64,000 bases of DNA. It comes from CAZPNX01 sp964518765. Lineage in GTDB: Bacteria; Edwardsbacteria; AC1; EtOH8. The position numbers and the translations under genes are program-made. Each line of letters opens with the position of its first letter. Position 1 is the stretch's first letter. Below the pieces are notes generated by a model. The model did no database searches and had not been told where the DNA came from. It saw only the letters and a list, made by a program, of their open reading frames with translations. The stretch covers positions 61,156 through 125,155 of the forward strand of contig CAZFJC010000005.1 of the NCBI GenBank assembly GCA_964518765.1. Reading direction: 5' to 3'. This document shows positions 1 to 8,305 of this stretch, one piece after another.

Positions 1-569
1 TCCACCTCCAGGTCAAGTATCAGCTGCAGGGCCAGGATGGGGTTGACGCCCTTCTCCCTCACCAGCTCGCAGAGCAGCGAGATGGTCCATCCCTGCTGCA
101 GGTCGCCGGCCAGCACCGCCATCGACAGCCCGTAGTGGGCGGCCTCGGCCTCCTTAAGGCCTAGCTTCTTCATGGCCTGGCTCTTGATGTACTGGTGGAC
201 GGTAGGAATGCCCCGCCGCAGCTGGTCGCGGTCGATGATGTCGTCATGGACCAGAGTCCAGGTGTGGTAGACCTCCACCGCCGCCGCCGCTGGAAGGGCC
301 CGGTCCTCGCTGCCCCCGGCCGCCCCACAGCTGAAGAGGAGCACCGCCGGCCTCAGCGACTTGCCCCCGGCCCCCAGGTAGCTGTGGACCCCGCGGTAGA
401 TGTCATCCGGCTTGAACCGGTCCGGCCGGTCCTTGTCCTTGAGGTACTGGTGCACCAGCATCTTTCGCTTGGCCACCTCCTCCAGCAGCAGGGCCAGCCC
501 CTGGTCGGCCGTCCGGCTCGATTTTTGAACCGGCGTTTTGGCCTTGACGGTCTTCCGCTTGGCGGTCAT
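1..569 (-). CDS. Polyprenyl (geranyl/farnesyl-type) diphosphate synthase, 3' part outside window
   Basis: This is the N-terminal ~189 residues of a trans-isoprenyl diphosphate synthase, which condenses isopentenyl diphosphate with allylic diphosphates in the cytoplasm. The family's first aspartate-rich motif is visible as HDDIIDRD at about residue 111, and a conserved GGKSLRP segment lies about 20-25 residues before it. The frame is open to the window edge, so the second aspartate-rich motif is not seen. The ATG at 569 overlaps the xseB stop as ATGA, which fixes the start and implies translational coupling. The folD-xseA-xseB-ispA order is common in bacteria, so a short-chain (IspA-like) product is likely, but chain length cannot be told from this part. 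Confidence 0.85.
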   Translation of the reverse strand, partial: MTAKRKTVKAKTPVQKSSRTADQGLALLLEEVAKRKMLVHQYLKDKDRPDRFKPDDIYRGVHSYLGAGGKSLRPAVLLFSCGAAGGSEDRALPAAAAVEVYHTWTLVHDDIIDRDQLRRGIPTVHQYIKSQAMKKLGLKEAEAAHYGLSMAVLAGDLQQGWTISLLCELVREKGVNPILALQLILDLEV

Positions 570-817
570 CTCTGCATCTCCTCAATGTCCGTATCCTCGG
601 TGCGGAATCCCCGGCCGTCCCGCACCAGCTTCTTTATCTTCTTCTGGGTTTCGTCCAGCACCCGTTGGCACCGGTCCATTAGCTCCGAGGCCTCCCGATG
701 CAGGGCCAGGGCCTGCTCCAGCTCGGCCTCGCCCGATTCCAGCTGCTCCACGATCTTCTCGATCCTCTCCAGCGCCCGCTCGAACTTGAAGCCTGTTTCC
801 CTCCTAGTTCTAGCCAT
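566..817 (-). CDS. xseB: Exodeoxyribonuclease VII small subunit
   Basis: XseB (83 aa) is the small helical subunit of exonuclease VII, which degrades single-stranded DNA in both directions together with XseA. It shows the family signature: FERALERIEKIVEQLESGE near the N-terminus, then LEQALALHREASELMDRCQRVLDETQ. The length is normal for the family. The ATG overlaps the 3' end of xseA by 8 bp, and the stop overlaps the next start as ATGA. Both subunits are therefore expected from one transcript in matched amounts. Confidence 0.95.
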   Translation of the reverse strand: MARTRRETGFKFERALERIEKIVEQLESGEAELEQALALHREASELMDRCQRVLDETQKKIKKLVRDGRGFRTEDTDIEEMQR

Positions 818-2015
818 GGACCTCCTCCACCTTCATTGACGCCTCGCCCTTCCAGAACCTGATCCGAGCCCTGTCTCCCTTCGCCAGCCTTCCAGCCTCC
901 CTGACCGCTTTTCCCCTCCGGTCGAAGCAGATGCTGTAACCCCTCCCTAACACTGCCGCCGGGTCCAGGGCCGACAGCAGTGCTTCCATCCTTGAGGTTT
1001 TAAACACGGCCGCCTGGTAGCTGCCGAGGATACCGGCATTAGCCCTGGAGGCAAGCACATCCAGCGTTTGGCGCTTCTGGTCGATCATAGAAACCAACAG
1101 GTTCATCCCGTGGCTTCGTCGGAGCGAATCAAGTCGGGAACGGTATCCGTCTACCATGCCCTTCAGCGCCAGTTCCATCCTCTCACGGCTCCCGTCCAAG
1201 GAGCTCTGCACCTCCTCCCGGCTTGGTACCGCCATCTCGGCCGCGGCCGAGGGCGTCGGCGCCCGGAGGTCGGCGGCGAAGTCGGCCAGGGTGAAGTCCA
1301 CCTCATGCCCCACCGCCGAAATGACAGGCAACCTGGAGCCGGCTATGGCCCGGACCGTCTCCTCCTCGTTGAAGGCCCAAAGGTCCTCCATCGATCCCCC
1401 GCCCCGGCCGACTATCAGCACGTCCACCCGTTCGAATTCGTTGAACTCAGCAATGGCCCGGGCTATCTCCGCGGCCGCCCCCGTCCCCTGGACCGGCACC
1501 GGATTGAGAATGAGCTCTATGCCCGGCCACCGCCGCCTGGCCACCTTGATGATGTCGCGGACAGCCGCCCCGGTGGGCGAGGTGACGATGCCGATGGCGC
1601 GCGGCAAGGCCGGGATCGGCCTTTTCCTGGCCTGGTCGAAAAGCCCCTCGGCCTCAAGCTTGCGCTTCAGGCGCTCCAGGGCCAGGGCCAGCTCCCCCTG
1701 CCCGGCCGGCTGCAGCTGTTGCACATTGAGCTGGTATTGGCCAGCCCGCTCGAAGACTGTTATATCGCCCTGAGCCAGCACCTGCATTCCGTCCTGGGGA
1801 AAGATGCGCAACGTCTGGGCCGCGCCCCGGAACATGACGCAGCGCAGCTGGCTGGCTGAGTCTTTGAGGGTAAAGTACAGGTGGCCCGAAGAGTGGGCGG
1901 TGAAATTGGAGACCTCGCCCCGCACCCACAGCCTGGGAAACCCGGACTCCAGCGCCTGTTTGACCCGTGAGGTCAGCTGGGAGACGGTCAGTATGTTTCT
2001 GGTTTCTTCGGGCAT
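810..2015 (-). CDS. xseA: Exodeoxyribonuclease VII large subunit
   Basis: XseA is the catalytic subunit of exonuclease VII (about 401 aa). An N-terminal OB-fold (roughly residues 5-100, with WVRGEVSNF) is followed by the nuclease domain with VGRGGGSMEDLWAFN and SAVGHEVDFTLADFAADLRA. A helical C-terminal region ends in a small domain with LGRGYSI. I chose the ATG at 2015 (MPEETRN). A GTG at 2027 would add four residues encoded inside the palindromic repeat at 2021-2072, so that extension is probably not real. The gene sits between folD and xseB. Confidence 0.95.
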   Translation of the reverse strand: MPEETRNILTVSQLTSRVKQALESGFPRLWVRGEVSNFTAHSSGHLYFTLKDSASQLRCVMFRGAAQTLRIFPQDGMQVLAQGDITVFERAGQYQLNVQQLQPAGQGELALALERLKRKLEAEGLFDQARKRPIPALPRAIGIVTSPTGAAVRDIIKVARRRWPGIELILNPVPVQGTGAAAEIARAIAEFNEFERVDVLIVGRGGGSMEDLWAFNEEETVRAIAGSRLPVISAVGHEVDFTLADFAADLRAPTPSAAAEMAVPSREEVQSSLDGSRERMELALKGMVDGYRSRLDSLRRSHGMNLLVSMIDQKRQTLDVLASRANAGILGSYQAAVFKTSRMEALLSALDPAAVLGRGYSICFDRRGKAVREAGRLAKGDRARIRFWKGEASMKVEEVHG

Positions 2016-2020
2016 GTGGC

Positions 2021-2072
2021 TGACCACCCCTTAATCCCCTCCTTGCCAAGGAGGGGAAATAGAGGAGGTGGC
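2021..2072. repeat. Palindromic intergenic repeat, family A, copy 1
   Basis: The core is CCCCTCCTTGCCAAGGAGGGG, flanked by ACCACCCCTTAAT on one side and AATAGAGGAGGTGG on the other, so the whole unit is a near-perfect inverted repeat. The same design recurs at 37655-37703, 40635-40688, 40711-40763 and 43668-43724. This copy lies across the folD/xseA junction. It supplies the last residues of FolD (about SPPWQGGD) and the region just upstream of the xseA start. Confidence 0.75.
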
Positions 2073-2930
2073 CGCCTTGACGCAGTTGCGCAGCAGCATG
2101 GCCCGGGTCAGCGGCCCCACCCCGCCCGGCACCGGAGTTATATAAGAGGCGATTTTCTCGGCCGACTCGAAGTCAACGTCTCCCACCAGCCGGAAGCCGC
2201 TCTTGGCCGAGGGGTCCTCGATCCGATTGACCCCCACATCCACCACCACGCAATTGTTGTTCAGCATGTCCCCGGTGATGATCCCCGGCGAGCCGGCGGC
2301 GGCGATGACGATGTCCGCCTGCTTGGTGTAATAGGCCAGCCCCCGGGTACGGGTGTGACAGACGGTGACCGTGGCGTCCCCCCGGTCCGACTTCTGGGTC
2401 AGCATGTTGGCCAGGGGCCGTCCTACGATGTTGGAGCGGCCCACGATTACTATATATTTTCCCGGTATCTCGATCCCGGTCCTGACCAGTATCTCCACCA
2501 CCCCGGCCGGGGTGCAGGGCAAAAAGCGGGGCCGGCCCTGGGTCAAAAGGCCCACGTTCTCAGGATGGAAGCAGTCAACGTCCTTGAGCGGCGATATCTT
2601 CCGGAAGGCTGCCTGCTCGTCCAGGCCCTTGGGCAGTGGCGACTGGACAAGTATCCCGTGGATGGTTGTATCTTTGTTAAGCTTGTCGACCTGGGCAAGC
2701 AGTTCGTCCTGGGTGGTGGTCTCCGGCATCTCGATAACCGTGGACTTGATGCCGGTCTCCTGGCAGTCCTTGTGCTTGTTGCGCACGTAGACCTGTGAGG
2801 CCGGGTCCGAGCCCACGATGATGACGGCCAAGTGGGGCTCTTTCCCCTTTGCCCTTAATCCTTGGACCTCTTGGGCAACCTCCCCCTTGATCTCGATCGC
2901 TATTTTCTTGCCGTCAATTACTATTCCCAT
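2031..2930 (-). CDS. folD: Bifunctional methylene-tetrahydrofolate dehydrogenase / methenyl-THF cyclohydrolase
   Basis: FolD interconverts 5,10-methylene-, methenyl- and 10-formyl-tetrahydrofolate with NADP in the cytoplasm. The protein (299 aa from the ATG at 2930) has the family motifs YVRNKHKDCQETGI (with the catalytic lysine), VQSPLPKGLDE, the nucleotide-binding GRSNIVGRPLANML, and the C-terminal TPVPGGVGPLTRAML. A TTG 12 bases upstream would lengthen it slightly. The stop lies inside palindromic repeat copy 1, so the C-terminal ~10 residues look like a repeat-derived tail. The start overlaps the end of the upstream phosphodiesterase gene. Confidence 0.96.
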   Translation of the reverse strand: MGIVIDGKKIAIEIKGEVAQEVQGLRAKGKEPHLAVIIVGSDPASQVYVRNKHKDCQETGIKSTVIEMPETTTQDELLAQVDKLNKDTTIHGILVQSPLPKGLDEQAAFRKISPLKDVDCFHPENVGLLTQGRPRFLPCTPAGVVEILVRTGIEIPGKYIVIVGRSNIVGRPLANMLTQKSDRGDATVTVCHTRTRGLAYYTKQADIVIAAAGSPGIITGDMLNNNCVVVDVGVNRIEDPSAKSGFRLVGDVDFESAEKIASYITPVPGGVGPLTRAMLLRNCVKAATSSISPPWQGGD

Positions 2931-3711
2931 ATCGGCTTTCAAGGGCCAAGCTCTCTATTTTTCGAGAAAAGCTGTTTCGATCATCGATCTCCACCACCAC
3001 CGCATTCAGCCTGACCTCCCCCTCGGCCGTCTCGAACTTCTGCGGCATCCCGGTCAAGAAGCGCCTGAGCACCGCCTCCTTCTGCATGCCGATCACCCCG
3101 TCGAAGCCTCCGGTCATGCCGACGTCGGTGATGTAGGCCGTGCCATTGGGGAGTATCCTCTCGTCGGCCGTCTGGACGTGGGTGTGGGTTCCGATGACCG
3201 CCGTGGCCCGTCCGTCGAGATGCCAGCCCAAGGCGACTTTTTCCGACGTAGCCTCGGCGTGGATATCGACAACGATGATATCAGTTTCCTTCCTGATTTT
3301 TTCGACCATCTCGGTGGCCTTGCGGAAAGGGCAGTCCAACGCCTGCATGAACACCCGGCCCTGCAAACAGAAGACCCCGACCCTGGCTCCATTTCTGGCT
3401 TTAAAGATGCCGGACCTGGCGCCCACCGCTCCCTCCGGGTAATTGGCCGGGCACAGTATCCTGGGCTCCTTGGCTATATACCACACGGAGTCCTTCTTGT
3501 CCCACAGGTGGTTTCCCCCCGTCAGGACGTCTATCCCCAGGCTGAGCAGTTCACGTCCCACGCTCTCGGTGATGCCGAACCCGGCCGCCGCGTTCTCTCC
3601 ATTGGCGATGACGAAGTCGATCCCGTGCCTCTCGGCCAGCCCCGGCAGCAGCTGTTTGACCGCCTGTCTCCCCGGCCGCCCGATAATATCGCCGATGAAT
3701 AATACTTTCAA
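2914..3711 (-). CDS. YmdB-family metallophosphoesterase (TIGR00282)
   Basis: This 265-residue protein belongs to the calcineurin-like phosphoesterase family that includes Bacillus YmdB, a 2',3'-cyclic nucleotide phosphodiesterase. Metal-ligand motifs are clear: GDIIGRPGR at the N-terminus, ANGENAA, TGGNHLWDKK, VDIHAEATSEK and GTHTHVQTAD, with ITDVGMTGG near the C-terminus. It lies directly downstream of rny. The rny-ymdB pairing is common in Firmicutes and other phyla, and suggests a shared role in RNA metabolism or signalling. Substrate is inferred from the family only. Confidence 0.9.
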   Translation of the reverse strand: MKVLFIGDIIGRPGRQAVKQLLPGLAERHGIDFVIANGENAAAGFGITESVGRELLSLGIDVLTGGNHLWDKKDSVWYIAKEPRILCPANYPEGAVGARSGIFKARNGARVGVFCLQGRVFMQALDCPFRKATEMVEKIRKETDIIVVDIHAEATSEKVALGWHLDGRATAVIGTHTHVQTADERILPNGTAYITDVGMTGGFDGVIGMQKEAVLRRFLTGMPQKFETAEGEVRLNAVVVEIDDRNSFSRKIESLALESRYGNSN

Positions 3712-3755
3712 ACTGACGTTCGACGTACCACGTTCAACGTATTAACGCTAATACG
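3712..3755. repeat. ACGTT-rich intergenic repeat, family C, copy 1
   Basis: The short gap between rny and ymdB is built of degenerate units such as GACGTTCGACGT, CACGTTCAACGT and AACGCTAATACGTT. Similar ACGTT-rich text flanks the S23-like gene at 38305-38338 and 38702-38738. No promoter or terminator is evident here. Confidence 0.45.
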
Positions 3756-5318
3756 TTACTTGGCGTAACCGATCCCCCGCGTCTCCCGGATGACCGTCAC
3801 CTTGATCTGCCCGGGGTACTGCAGGGAGCTTTCTATCTTCTGGGCGATCTCGTTGGCCATATCCGTGGTCCGGGCGTCGTTGACCTCCTCCGGGGTGACG
3901 ATGATGCGCACCTCGCGCCCGGCCTGGATGGCGTAGGCCTTGCTAACCCCCTTGAAGGAGTAGGCCACCTCCTCCAGCTTCTCCAGCCGCTTGATATAGG
4001 CCTCCAGAGACTCGCGACGGGCGCCGGGCCTGGCCCCGGAGATGGCGTCGGCCGCGGCCACCAGCACCGAGATGGGCGAGATAGCCTCGATGTCCTCGTG
4101 ATGGGCCCCGATGGCGTTGACCACCACCGCGTTCTCCCCGTATTTCTTGGCCAGGTCCATGCCGATCTGGCTGTGGGTGCCCTCGACGCTATGGTCCACT
4201 GCCTTGCCCAGGTCGTGCAGTAGGCCGGCCCGCTTGGCCAGGGCCTGGTCCAGCTCCAGCTCGCCGGCCATGGTGGCCGCCAGGAAGGCCACCTCCTTGG
4301 AGTGCTGTAGAACATTCTGCCCGTAGCTGGTACGGTACTTCAGCCTGCCCAGCAGCTGGATGACCTCGGGGTGCAGTCCGGGCACCCCCACCTCCAGGGC
4401 CACCGACTCTCCCGCCTCTTTGATGGAGCGGTCGACCTCGCCTTTGGCCTTTTCGATGACCTCCTCTATTCGGGCCGGTTGGATACGTCCGTCGGCTATC
4501 AGGCGCTCCATGGCCATCCGGGCCACCTCCCGCCGCACCGGGTCGAAGGCCGAGATGACGATGGCTTCGGGGGTGTCGTCTATCAGCACCTCCACCCCGG
4601 TGGCCGCCTCAAAGGCCCTGATGTTCCGGCCCTCGCGGCCGATGATCCTCCCCTTCATCTCGTCCGAGGCCAGCGGCACCACGCTGACGGTGGTCTCGGC
4701 GGTGTGCTCGCCGGCGTAGCGCTGGATGGCCTGGACGATTATCTGCTTGGCCTCGCGCTCGGCGTTCTCCCTGGCCTCGTCCCTGATGTTCTTGATGAGC
4801 TGGGCCGCCTCGTGCCTGGCCTGGACCTCCAAGTTCTGCATCAGGATCCTCTTGGCCTCCTCCTGGGTGAGCCCGGCGATCTGCTCCAGCTTGGTGTTCT
4901 GCTCGTCTATCAGGGTGGTCAGCCGCTCGTCCTTGGCCCGCAGCACCCGCTCCTTGGCAGTGGCCTCGCGCTCCCGGTTCTCCACCTCCCGCTCCTTGCG
5001 GTTGACGATGTCCACCTTGTGGTCGATCTGCTTCTCCCTCTCGATCAGCCGCCCCTCCAGCTCCTTGAGCTCCGCCTTCTTGGCCTGGGTCTCCTTCTCG
5101 AAATTCGACTTTAGCCGGTACCACTCCTCTTTGGCCTGTACCTGGGCTGCCTTCTTGTAGGTGGCCGACTCTCGTTGGGCCTCGGCCACGATCTTCTCGG
5201 CCAGCTTCTCGGCCCCGGCCAGCCTGGCCTCGCCCATCTTCTGGTGCAGCAGATAGCCCAGAAAAAAACCCAGGGCCGCACCTAACACCGATATGATGAT
5301 CCAGATCACCACTCCCAT
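3756..5318 (-). CDS. rny: Ribonuclease Y (endoribonuclease, membrane anchored)
   Basis: RNase Y initiates mRNA decay at the inner face of the membrane. The 520-residue protein has the standard order: one N-terminal membrane helix (about residues 4-25), a long charged coiled coil (about 30-200), a KH domain containing GRIIGREGRNIRAFEAATG, and an HD domain with RAGLLHDLGKA (HD pair) and GAHHEDIEAISP. The length is typical. The ATG at 5318 follows GGGAGG at good spacing. It heads the rny-ymdB-folD-xseA-xseB-prenyltransferase string and begins just after the 6S RNA gene. Confidence 0.97.
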   Translation of the reverse strand: MGVVIWIIISVLGAALGFFLGYLLHQKMGEARLAGAEKLAEKIVAEAQRESATYKKAAQVQAKEEWYRLKSNFEKETQAKKAELKELEGRLIEREKQIDHKVDIVNRKEREVENREREATAKERVLRAKDERLTTLIDEQNTKLEQIAGLTQEEAKRILMQNLEVQARHEAAQLIKNIRDEARENAEREAKQIIVQAIQRYAGEHTAETTVSVVPLASDEMKGRIIGREGRNIRAFEAATGVEVLIDDTPEAIVISAFDPVRREVARMAMERLIADGRIQPARIEEVIEKAKGEVDRSIKEAGESVALEVGVPGLHPEVIQLLGRLKYRTSYGQNVLQHSKEVAFLAATMAGELELDQALAKRAGLLHDLGKAVDHSVEGTHSQIGMDLAKKYGENAVVVNAIGAHHEDIEAISPISVLVAAADAISGARPGARRESLEAYIKRLEKLEEVAYSFKGVSKAYAIQAGREVRIIVTPEEVNDARTTDMANEIAQKIESSLQYPGQIKVTVIRETRGIGYAK

Positions 5319-5348
5319 ATTGCCTCCCTTCCGATGCTTATATGTAAA

Positions 5349-5534
5349 ATTCCCCGCCTGTGCCGGGCAGGCGAACGTTTTGAACCCGTTAAAAAGTGGT
5401 GCCGCCTCGAACGCTTTAGGCTTCCCCGCGCCGGCGGGGCGTGCACACCACGTCCGAAGGTTATGGCCCTTGATAACAGGTGTTGGCTCAAAAACTGTCC
5501 GCGAGCTTCGGGCACTGCAGGGAATGCTTGCTCA
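5349..5534 (-). ncRNA. ssrS: 6S RNA (RNA polymerase-binding regulatory RNA)
   Basis: The minus-strand transcript carries the 6S hallmark GAAGCCUAAA and can form the expected long hairpin. The 5' segment AUUCCCUGC-a-GUGCC pairs with 3' GGCAC-ag-GCGGGGAAU at 5349-5364. GUGGUG (5446-5451) pairs with CACCAC (5396-5401), and the apical stem is CCCCGC-CGGC-GCGGGG (5424-5439). The length of ~186 nt is normal. The location directly downstream of zapA matches the zapA-ssrS order of many Proteobacteria. A sigma70 promoter precedes it at exact spacing. Ends are approximate. A local GCCTG...CAGGC hairpin near the 3' end could compete with the closing stem. Confidence 0.82.
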
Positions 5535-5539
5535 AGACA

Positions 5540-5568
5540 AATATACCACCAGGCCGGACCGATTTCAA
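5540..5568 (-). promoter_or_regulatory. Sigma70-type promoter of 6S RNA
   Basis: Read on the minus strand: -35 TTGAAA (5563-5568), a 17-bp spacer, -10 TATATT (5540-5545). The predicted start near 5533 coincides with the 5' end of the predicted 6S RNA. The element sits immediately after the zapA stop codon. Confidence 0.75.
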
Positions 5569-5575
5569 GGGGGAT

Positions 5576-5845
5576 CTAGTCGTCGACCAGCTTCAGCCTC
5601 TCCGCCAGGGCGGCCAGGGCCTTCTCCCGGTCCTCCCGCTCCCGGAACAGCTCGTCGGCGATGTTGATGGCGGTCAGGATGGCCAGCTTGGAGACCGAGC
5701 CGGTGGACGACGCCTGGGCCAGCTGCTGCATCTTACCGTCCACGTAGGCGGCCACCCGGCGGATGTACTCGGCGTTGGCCTCGCCCTTGATGCGATACTC
5801 CGCACCGAAAATCTCGACCTTGGTTCCCGTTTTGGCCTGCGTCAT
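5576..5845 (-). CDS. zapA: Cell division protein ZapA
   Basis: ZapA (89 aa) binds and bundles FtsZ filaments at the division ring. The sequence fits the family: an N-terminal beta segment KVEIFGAEYRIKGEA, then EYIRRVAAYVDGKMQQLA, then the coiled-coil helix with LAILTAINIADELFREREDRE. A longer frame extends 26 residues upstream, but the ATG at 5845 (MTQAKTGTKVEIFG) gives the normal family start. It lies 46 bp after a ZapB-like coiled-coil gene and directly before the 6S RNA promoter. Confidence 0.93.
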   Translation of the reverse strand: MTQAKTGTKVEIFGAEYRIKGEANAEYIRRVAAYVDGKMQQLAQASSTGSVSKLAILTAINIADELFREREDREKALAALAERLKLVDD

Positions 5846-5891
5846 TTTACTATCGCTTCTTGAACAGTGCTTCCCCGCAGCGCCCGGCCGG

Positions 5892-6167
5892 CTACTCCTG
5901 GAATTTCTCCAGTTTGGCCACAATGTCCGCCAGGCGGCGTTTGGCCTCTTCCTGGGCCTGGCTCAGGCGCTGGTTCTCCTCGGCCAGGGACTTGTCCTGC
6001 TGGGAAGCCTTGGTCAGCTCCGCCAGCTGGTCCTGCAGCCGCTTGTTCTCCCGCCTGAGCTGCTGTATCTCTTTCTGTTGCTGCTCCTTCTCGGATCTCA
6101 GGGTGCCGATGACGGCCAAAGCCTTGTTGACCTTGTCCTCCAGCACCGCCAGTGGGTCGGTTGTCAT
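5892..6167 (-). CDS. Small coiled-coil protein, ZapB-like
   Basis: This 91-residue protein is almost entirely heptad-patterned helix (residues ~5-90), rich in Glu, Gln, Lys and Leu, with no signal or membrane segment. Size, composition and position just upstream of zapA suggest a ZapB-like division-ring factor, which in other bacteria links ZapA to the Z ring. Coiled coils of this kind carry little family-specific signal, so the function is inferred mainly from context. It lies 30 bp downstream of pheT, the same pheT-zapB-zapA neighbourhood seen in several phyla. Confidence 0.7.
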   Translation of the reverse strand: MTTDPLAVLEDKVNKALAVIGTLRSEKEQQQKEIQQLRRENKRLQDQLAELTKASQQDKSLAEENQRLSQAQEEAKRRLADIVAKLEKFQE

Positions 6168-6197
6168 ACTTGTGTCCGTTTATCTTTGTTGCTTTAT

Positions 6198-8255
6198 TTA
6201 TCTGATCTCGGCGCCCAGCTTCTGCCTCAGTGCCTCGACTATTCTTTGGTGGGCCCGGGAGACATCCTGGTCGGAAAGCGCCCGGTCGTCCAGCCGGTAG
6301 CGCAGGGTCAGGGCCAGGCTTTTCCTGCCCTGGCCCGCCTGCTCTCCCCGGTAGAGATCGAAAAGCTCGGCGTCCTTCAGCTCCGGGCGGCCAGCCTCCA
6401 GCACCGCTTTGTGAATCGAACCAAAGCTGGTTGCTTCGTCCACCGCTAGGGCCAGATCGCGCCTTATGGCCGGAAATTTGGGGATGCTCCGGTACCGTTT
6501 GTCATCCGAAGCCAAGGCCACCAGCACCGGTCCCAGCTCCATCTCCAGACAGCAGGCCCGACCCTCGATCCCTAGAGCCCGGGCTATTTTGGGGTCAAGC
6601 TCGCCCAGGAAGCCAATCTTTTTGCCGTCCAGGATCAGAGCCGCCGCCCGGCCGGCATAAAGCCAGTCAGGATCTCCCTCTCCGGCTGGCGTCATCAGGT
6701 ACTTCATGCCCAGAGAATCGAGGAGCAATTCGGCCGCTCCCTTTAGGTCGAAGAACTCGAAATCCCTTGGCTTGCCGTCCCAAAAAACTGGAGCGGCGGT
6801 GCCGATGGCCGCCCCGGCCAGCATCAGGCATTCCTCCGGGGCCTGGCCGCTATTGCCCAGATAAACCAGGCCGATCTCGAACAGCCTGACGTCTGAAGTC
6901 CCGTTGTTCCGGTTGAAGGCCAAAGCCTCCAACAGGCCGGGCAACAAGCTGGGCCTGAGCACCGACAGCTCCGAGGACATGGGGTTAGCCAGCTTGACGA
7001 GTTCCTTGCCGGAAGATAGCTTGAGGGCCAAATCCGGGTCAGACATCGGCAGGCCGTAGTGCTCCGAGAAACCCAGCCCGACCATGATCCGGGCGATGGC
7101 GCGGAGGTTGAGGTCCTTGGACCTGGACCTGGCCGGAACGGACCAGGCTGGCGCATGTTCGTCAGGCAGCTGGTCGTATCCATGGACTCGGGCTATCTCC
7201 TCAATGAGGTCCACCTCGCGCTCCAGGTCGCGACGGAAGCTGGGGACGGCAACCGTAATCTTTCCGCCCGTACGTTCCGCCTTCAGCTCAAGAGCCTTCA
7301 GTATCTCCAGCATCCTTTCGACAGAGACGGAGATGCCCAAAAGCTTGTCGACCCTCTCCGGCCTGAGCTCCACCTGCCAGGATCCGGGGAATTGTTTCGC
7401 CGAGACATCTATCCGCCCTTTGGCCACCTGGCCCCCGGCCACCTCGGCGATCATCCTGGCCGCGCGGTCGGACGCCCTCTCCAGAGCCAAGGGGTCGGCC
7501 CCGCGCTCGAATCGGTAGGAGGCGTCGGACTTTAGGCCCAGAGCTCGGCTGCCCCGGCGGATGAGTTTGGGATCGAAATAGGCGCTTTCCAGGAGCACGT
7601 TCTTCGTCGAACCCGAGATCTCGGTATCAGCGCCGCCCATGATGCCGGCCAGGGCCACCGGGCGTTTGGAGTCGGCTATCACCAGGTGATCGCCTGTCAG
7701 CTTACGTTCCACACCGTCCAGGGTGGTCATGGCCTCCCCGGCCTTGGCCCTTCGGACCACGATGGTCTTGTCGGCCAGCCGGTCAAGGTCGAAGGCGTGA
7801 AGGGGATGCCCCATTTCGTATAAAACAAGATTGGTGACGTCGGCCACGTTGTTGATGGGGCGCAGACCCACGCTCTCTATCTTCTCCTTTAGCCACTGGG
7901 GCGACTCGGCCACCCTGACCCCGGTCACCACCCTGGCCACATAACGGGGACACCCTTCCTTATCCTCTACGACAACCTTGGCCAAGGTGCCGACATCCGT
8001 CCCCGTTTCCTTAACTGTGCAGTCCGGCTGCTCGATCTCCCCGCCGCACAAAGCCCTGATCTCCCGGGCGATGCCCAGCATGGACAGACAGTCGGGCCGG
8101 TTGGGCGTCACCTCCAACTCCAGCTGCCAGTCCTGGTCTCCGCGCTTTTCCACGGCCTCCACCTCCACCCCGGCGTAGGTCAGCCGGTCGGCCAGCTGGT
8201 GGACGTCCAGGTCGAAGGGTATCAGCTCACGGAGCCACTTGTAGGAGATTTTCAT
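6198..8255 (-). CDS. pheT: Phenylalanine-tRNA ligase beta subunit, lacking the EMAP-type domain
   Basis: PheT pairs with PheS to charge tRNA-Phe. The frame is complete: the N-terminal B1 segment (MKISYKWLRELIP), TPNRPDCLSMLGIARE, the B3/B4 editing region with VTNLVLYEMGHPLHAFD, the B5 domain, the synthetase-like core, and a C-terminal FDX-ACB domain starting near FPAIRRDLALAV. At 685 aa it is about 110 residues shorter than usual. The usual OB-fold tRNA-binding (EMAP/Trbp111-like) domain between residues ~40 and ~150 is absent, because YAGVEVEAVEKRG runs almost directly into EVTPNRPDCLS. No frameshift is evident, so this looks like a natural short form. Confidence 0.95.
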   Translation of the reverse strand: MKISYKWLRELIPFDLDVHQLADRLTYAGVEVEAVEKRGDQDWQLELEVTPNRPDCLSMLGIAREIRALCGGEIEQPDCTVKETGTDVGTLAKVVVEDKEGCPRYVARVVTGVRVAESPQWLKEKIESVGLRPINNVADVTNLVLYEMGHPLHAFDLDRLADKTIVVRRAKAGEAMTTLDGVERKLTGDHLVIADSKRPVALAGIMGGADTEISGSTKNVLLESAYFDPKLIRRGSRALGLKSDASYRFERGADPLALERASDRAARMIAEVAGGQVAKGRIDVSAKQFPGSWQVELRPERVDKLLGISVSVERMLEILKALELKAERTGGKITVAVPSFRRDLEREVDLIEEIARVHGYDQLPDEHAPAWSVPARSRSKDLNLRAIARIMVGLGFSEHYGLPMSDPDLALKLSSGKELVKLANPMSSELSVLRPSLLPGLLEALAFNRNNGTSDVRLFEIGLVYLGNSGQAPEECLMLAGAAIGTAAPVFWDGKPRDFEFFDLKGAAELLLDSLGMKYLMTPAGEGDPDWLYAGRAAALILDGKKIGFLGELDPKIARALGIEGRACCLEMELGPVLVALASDDKRYRSIPKFPAIRRDLALAVDEATSFGSIHKAVLEAGRPELKDAELFDLYRGEQAGQGRKSLALTLRYRLDDRALSDQDVSRAHQRIVEALRQKLGAEIR

Positions 8256-8305
8256 CTGAATCCGAAGGAGATCAAATTAAAGGCTTATACTTTATAAAAT
8301 GGCGA

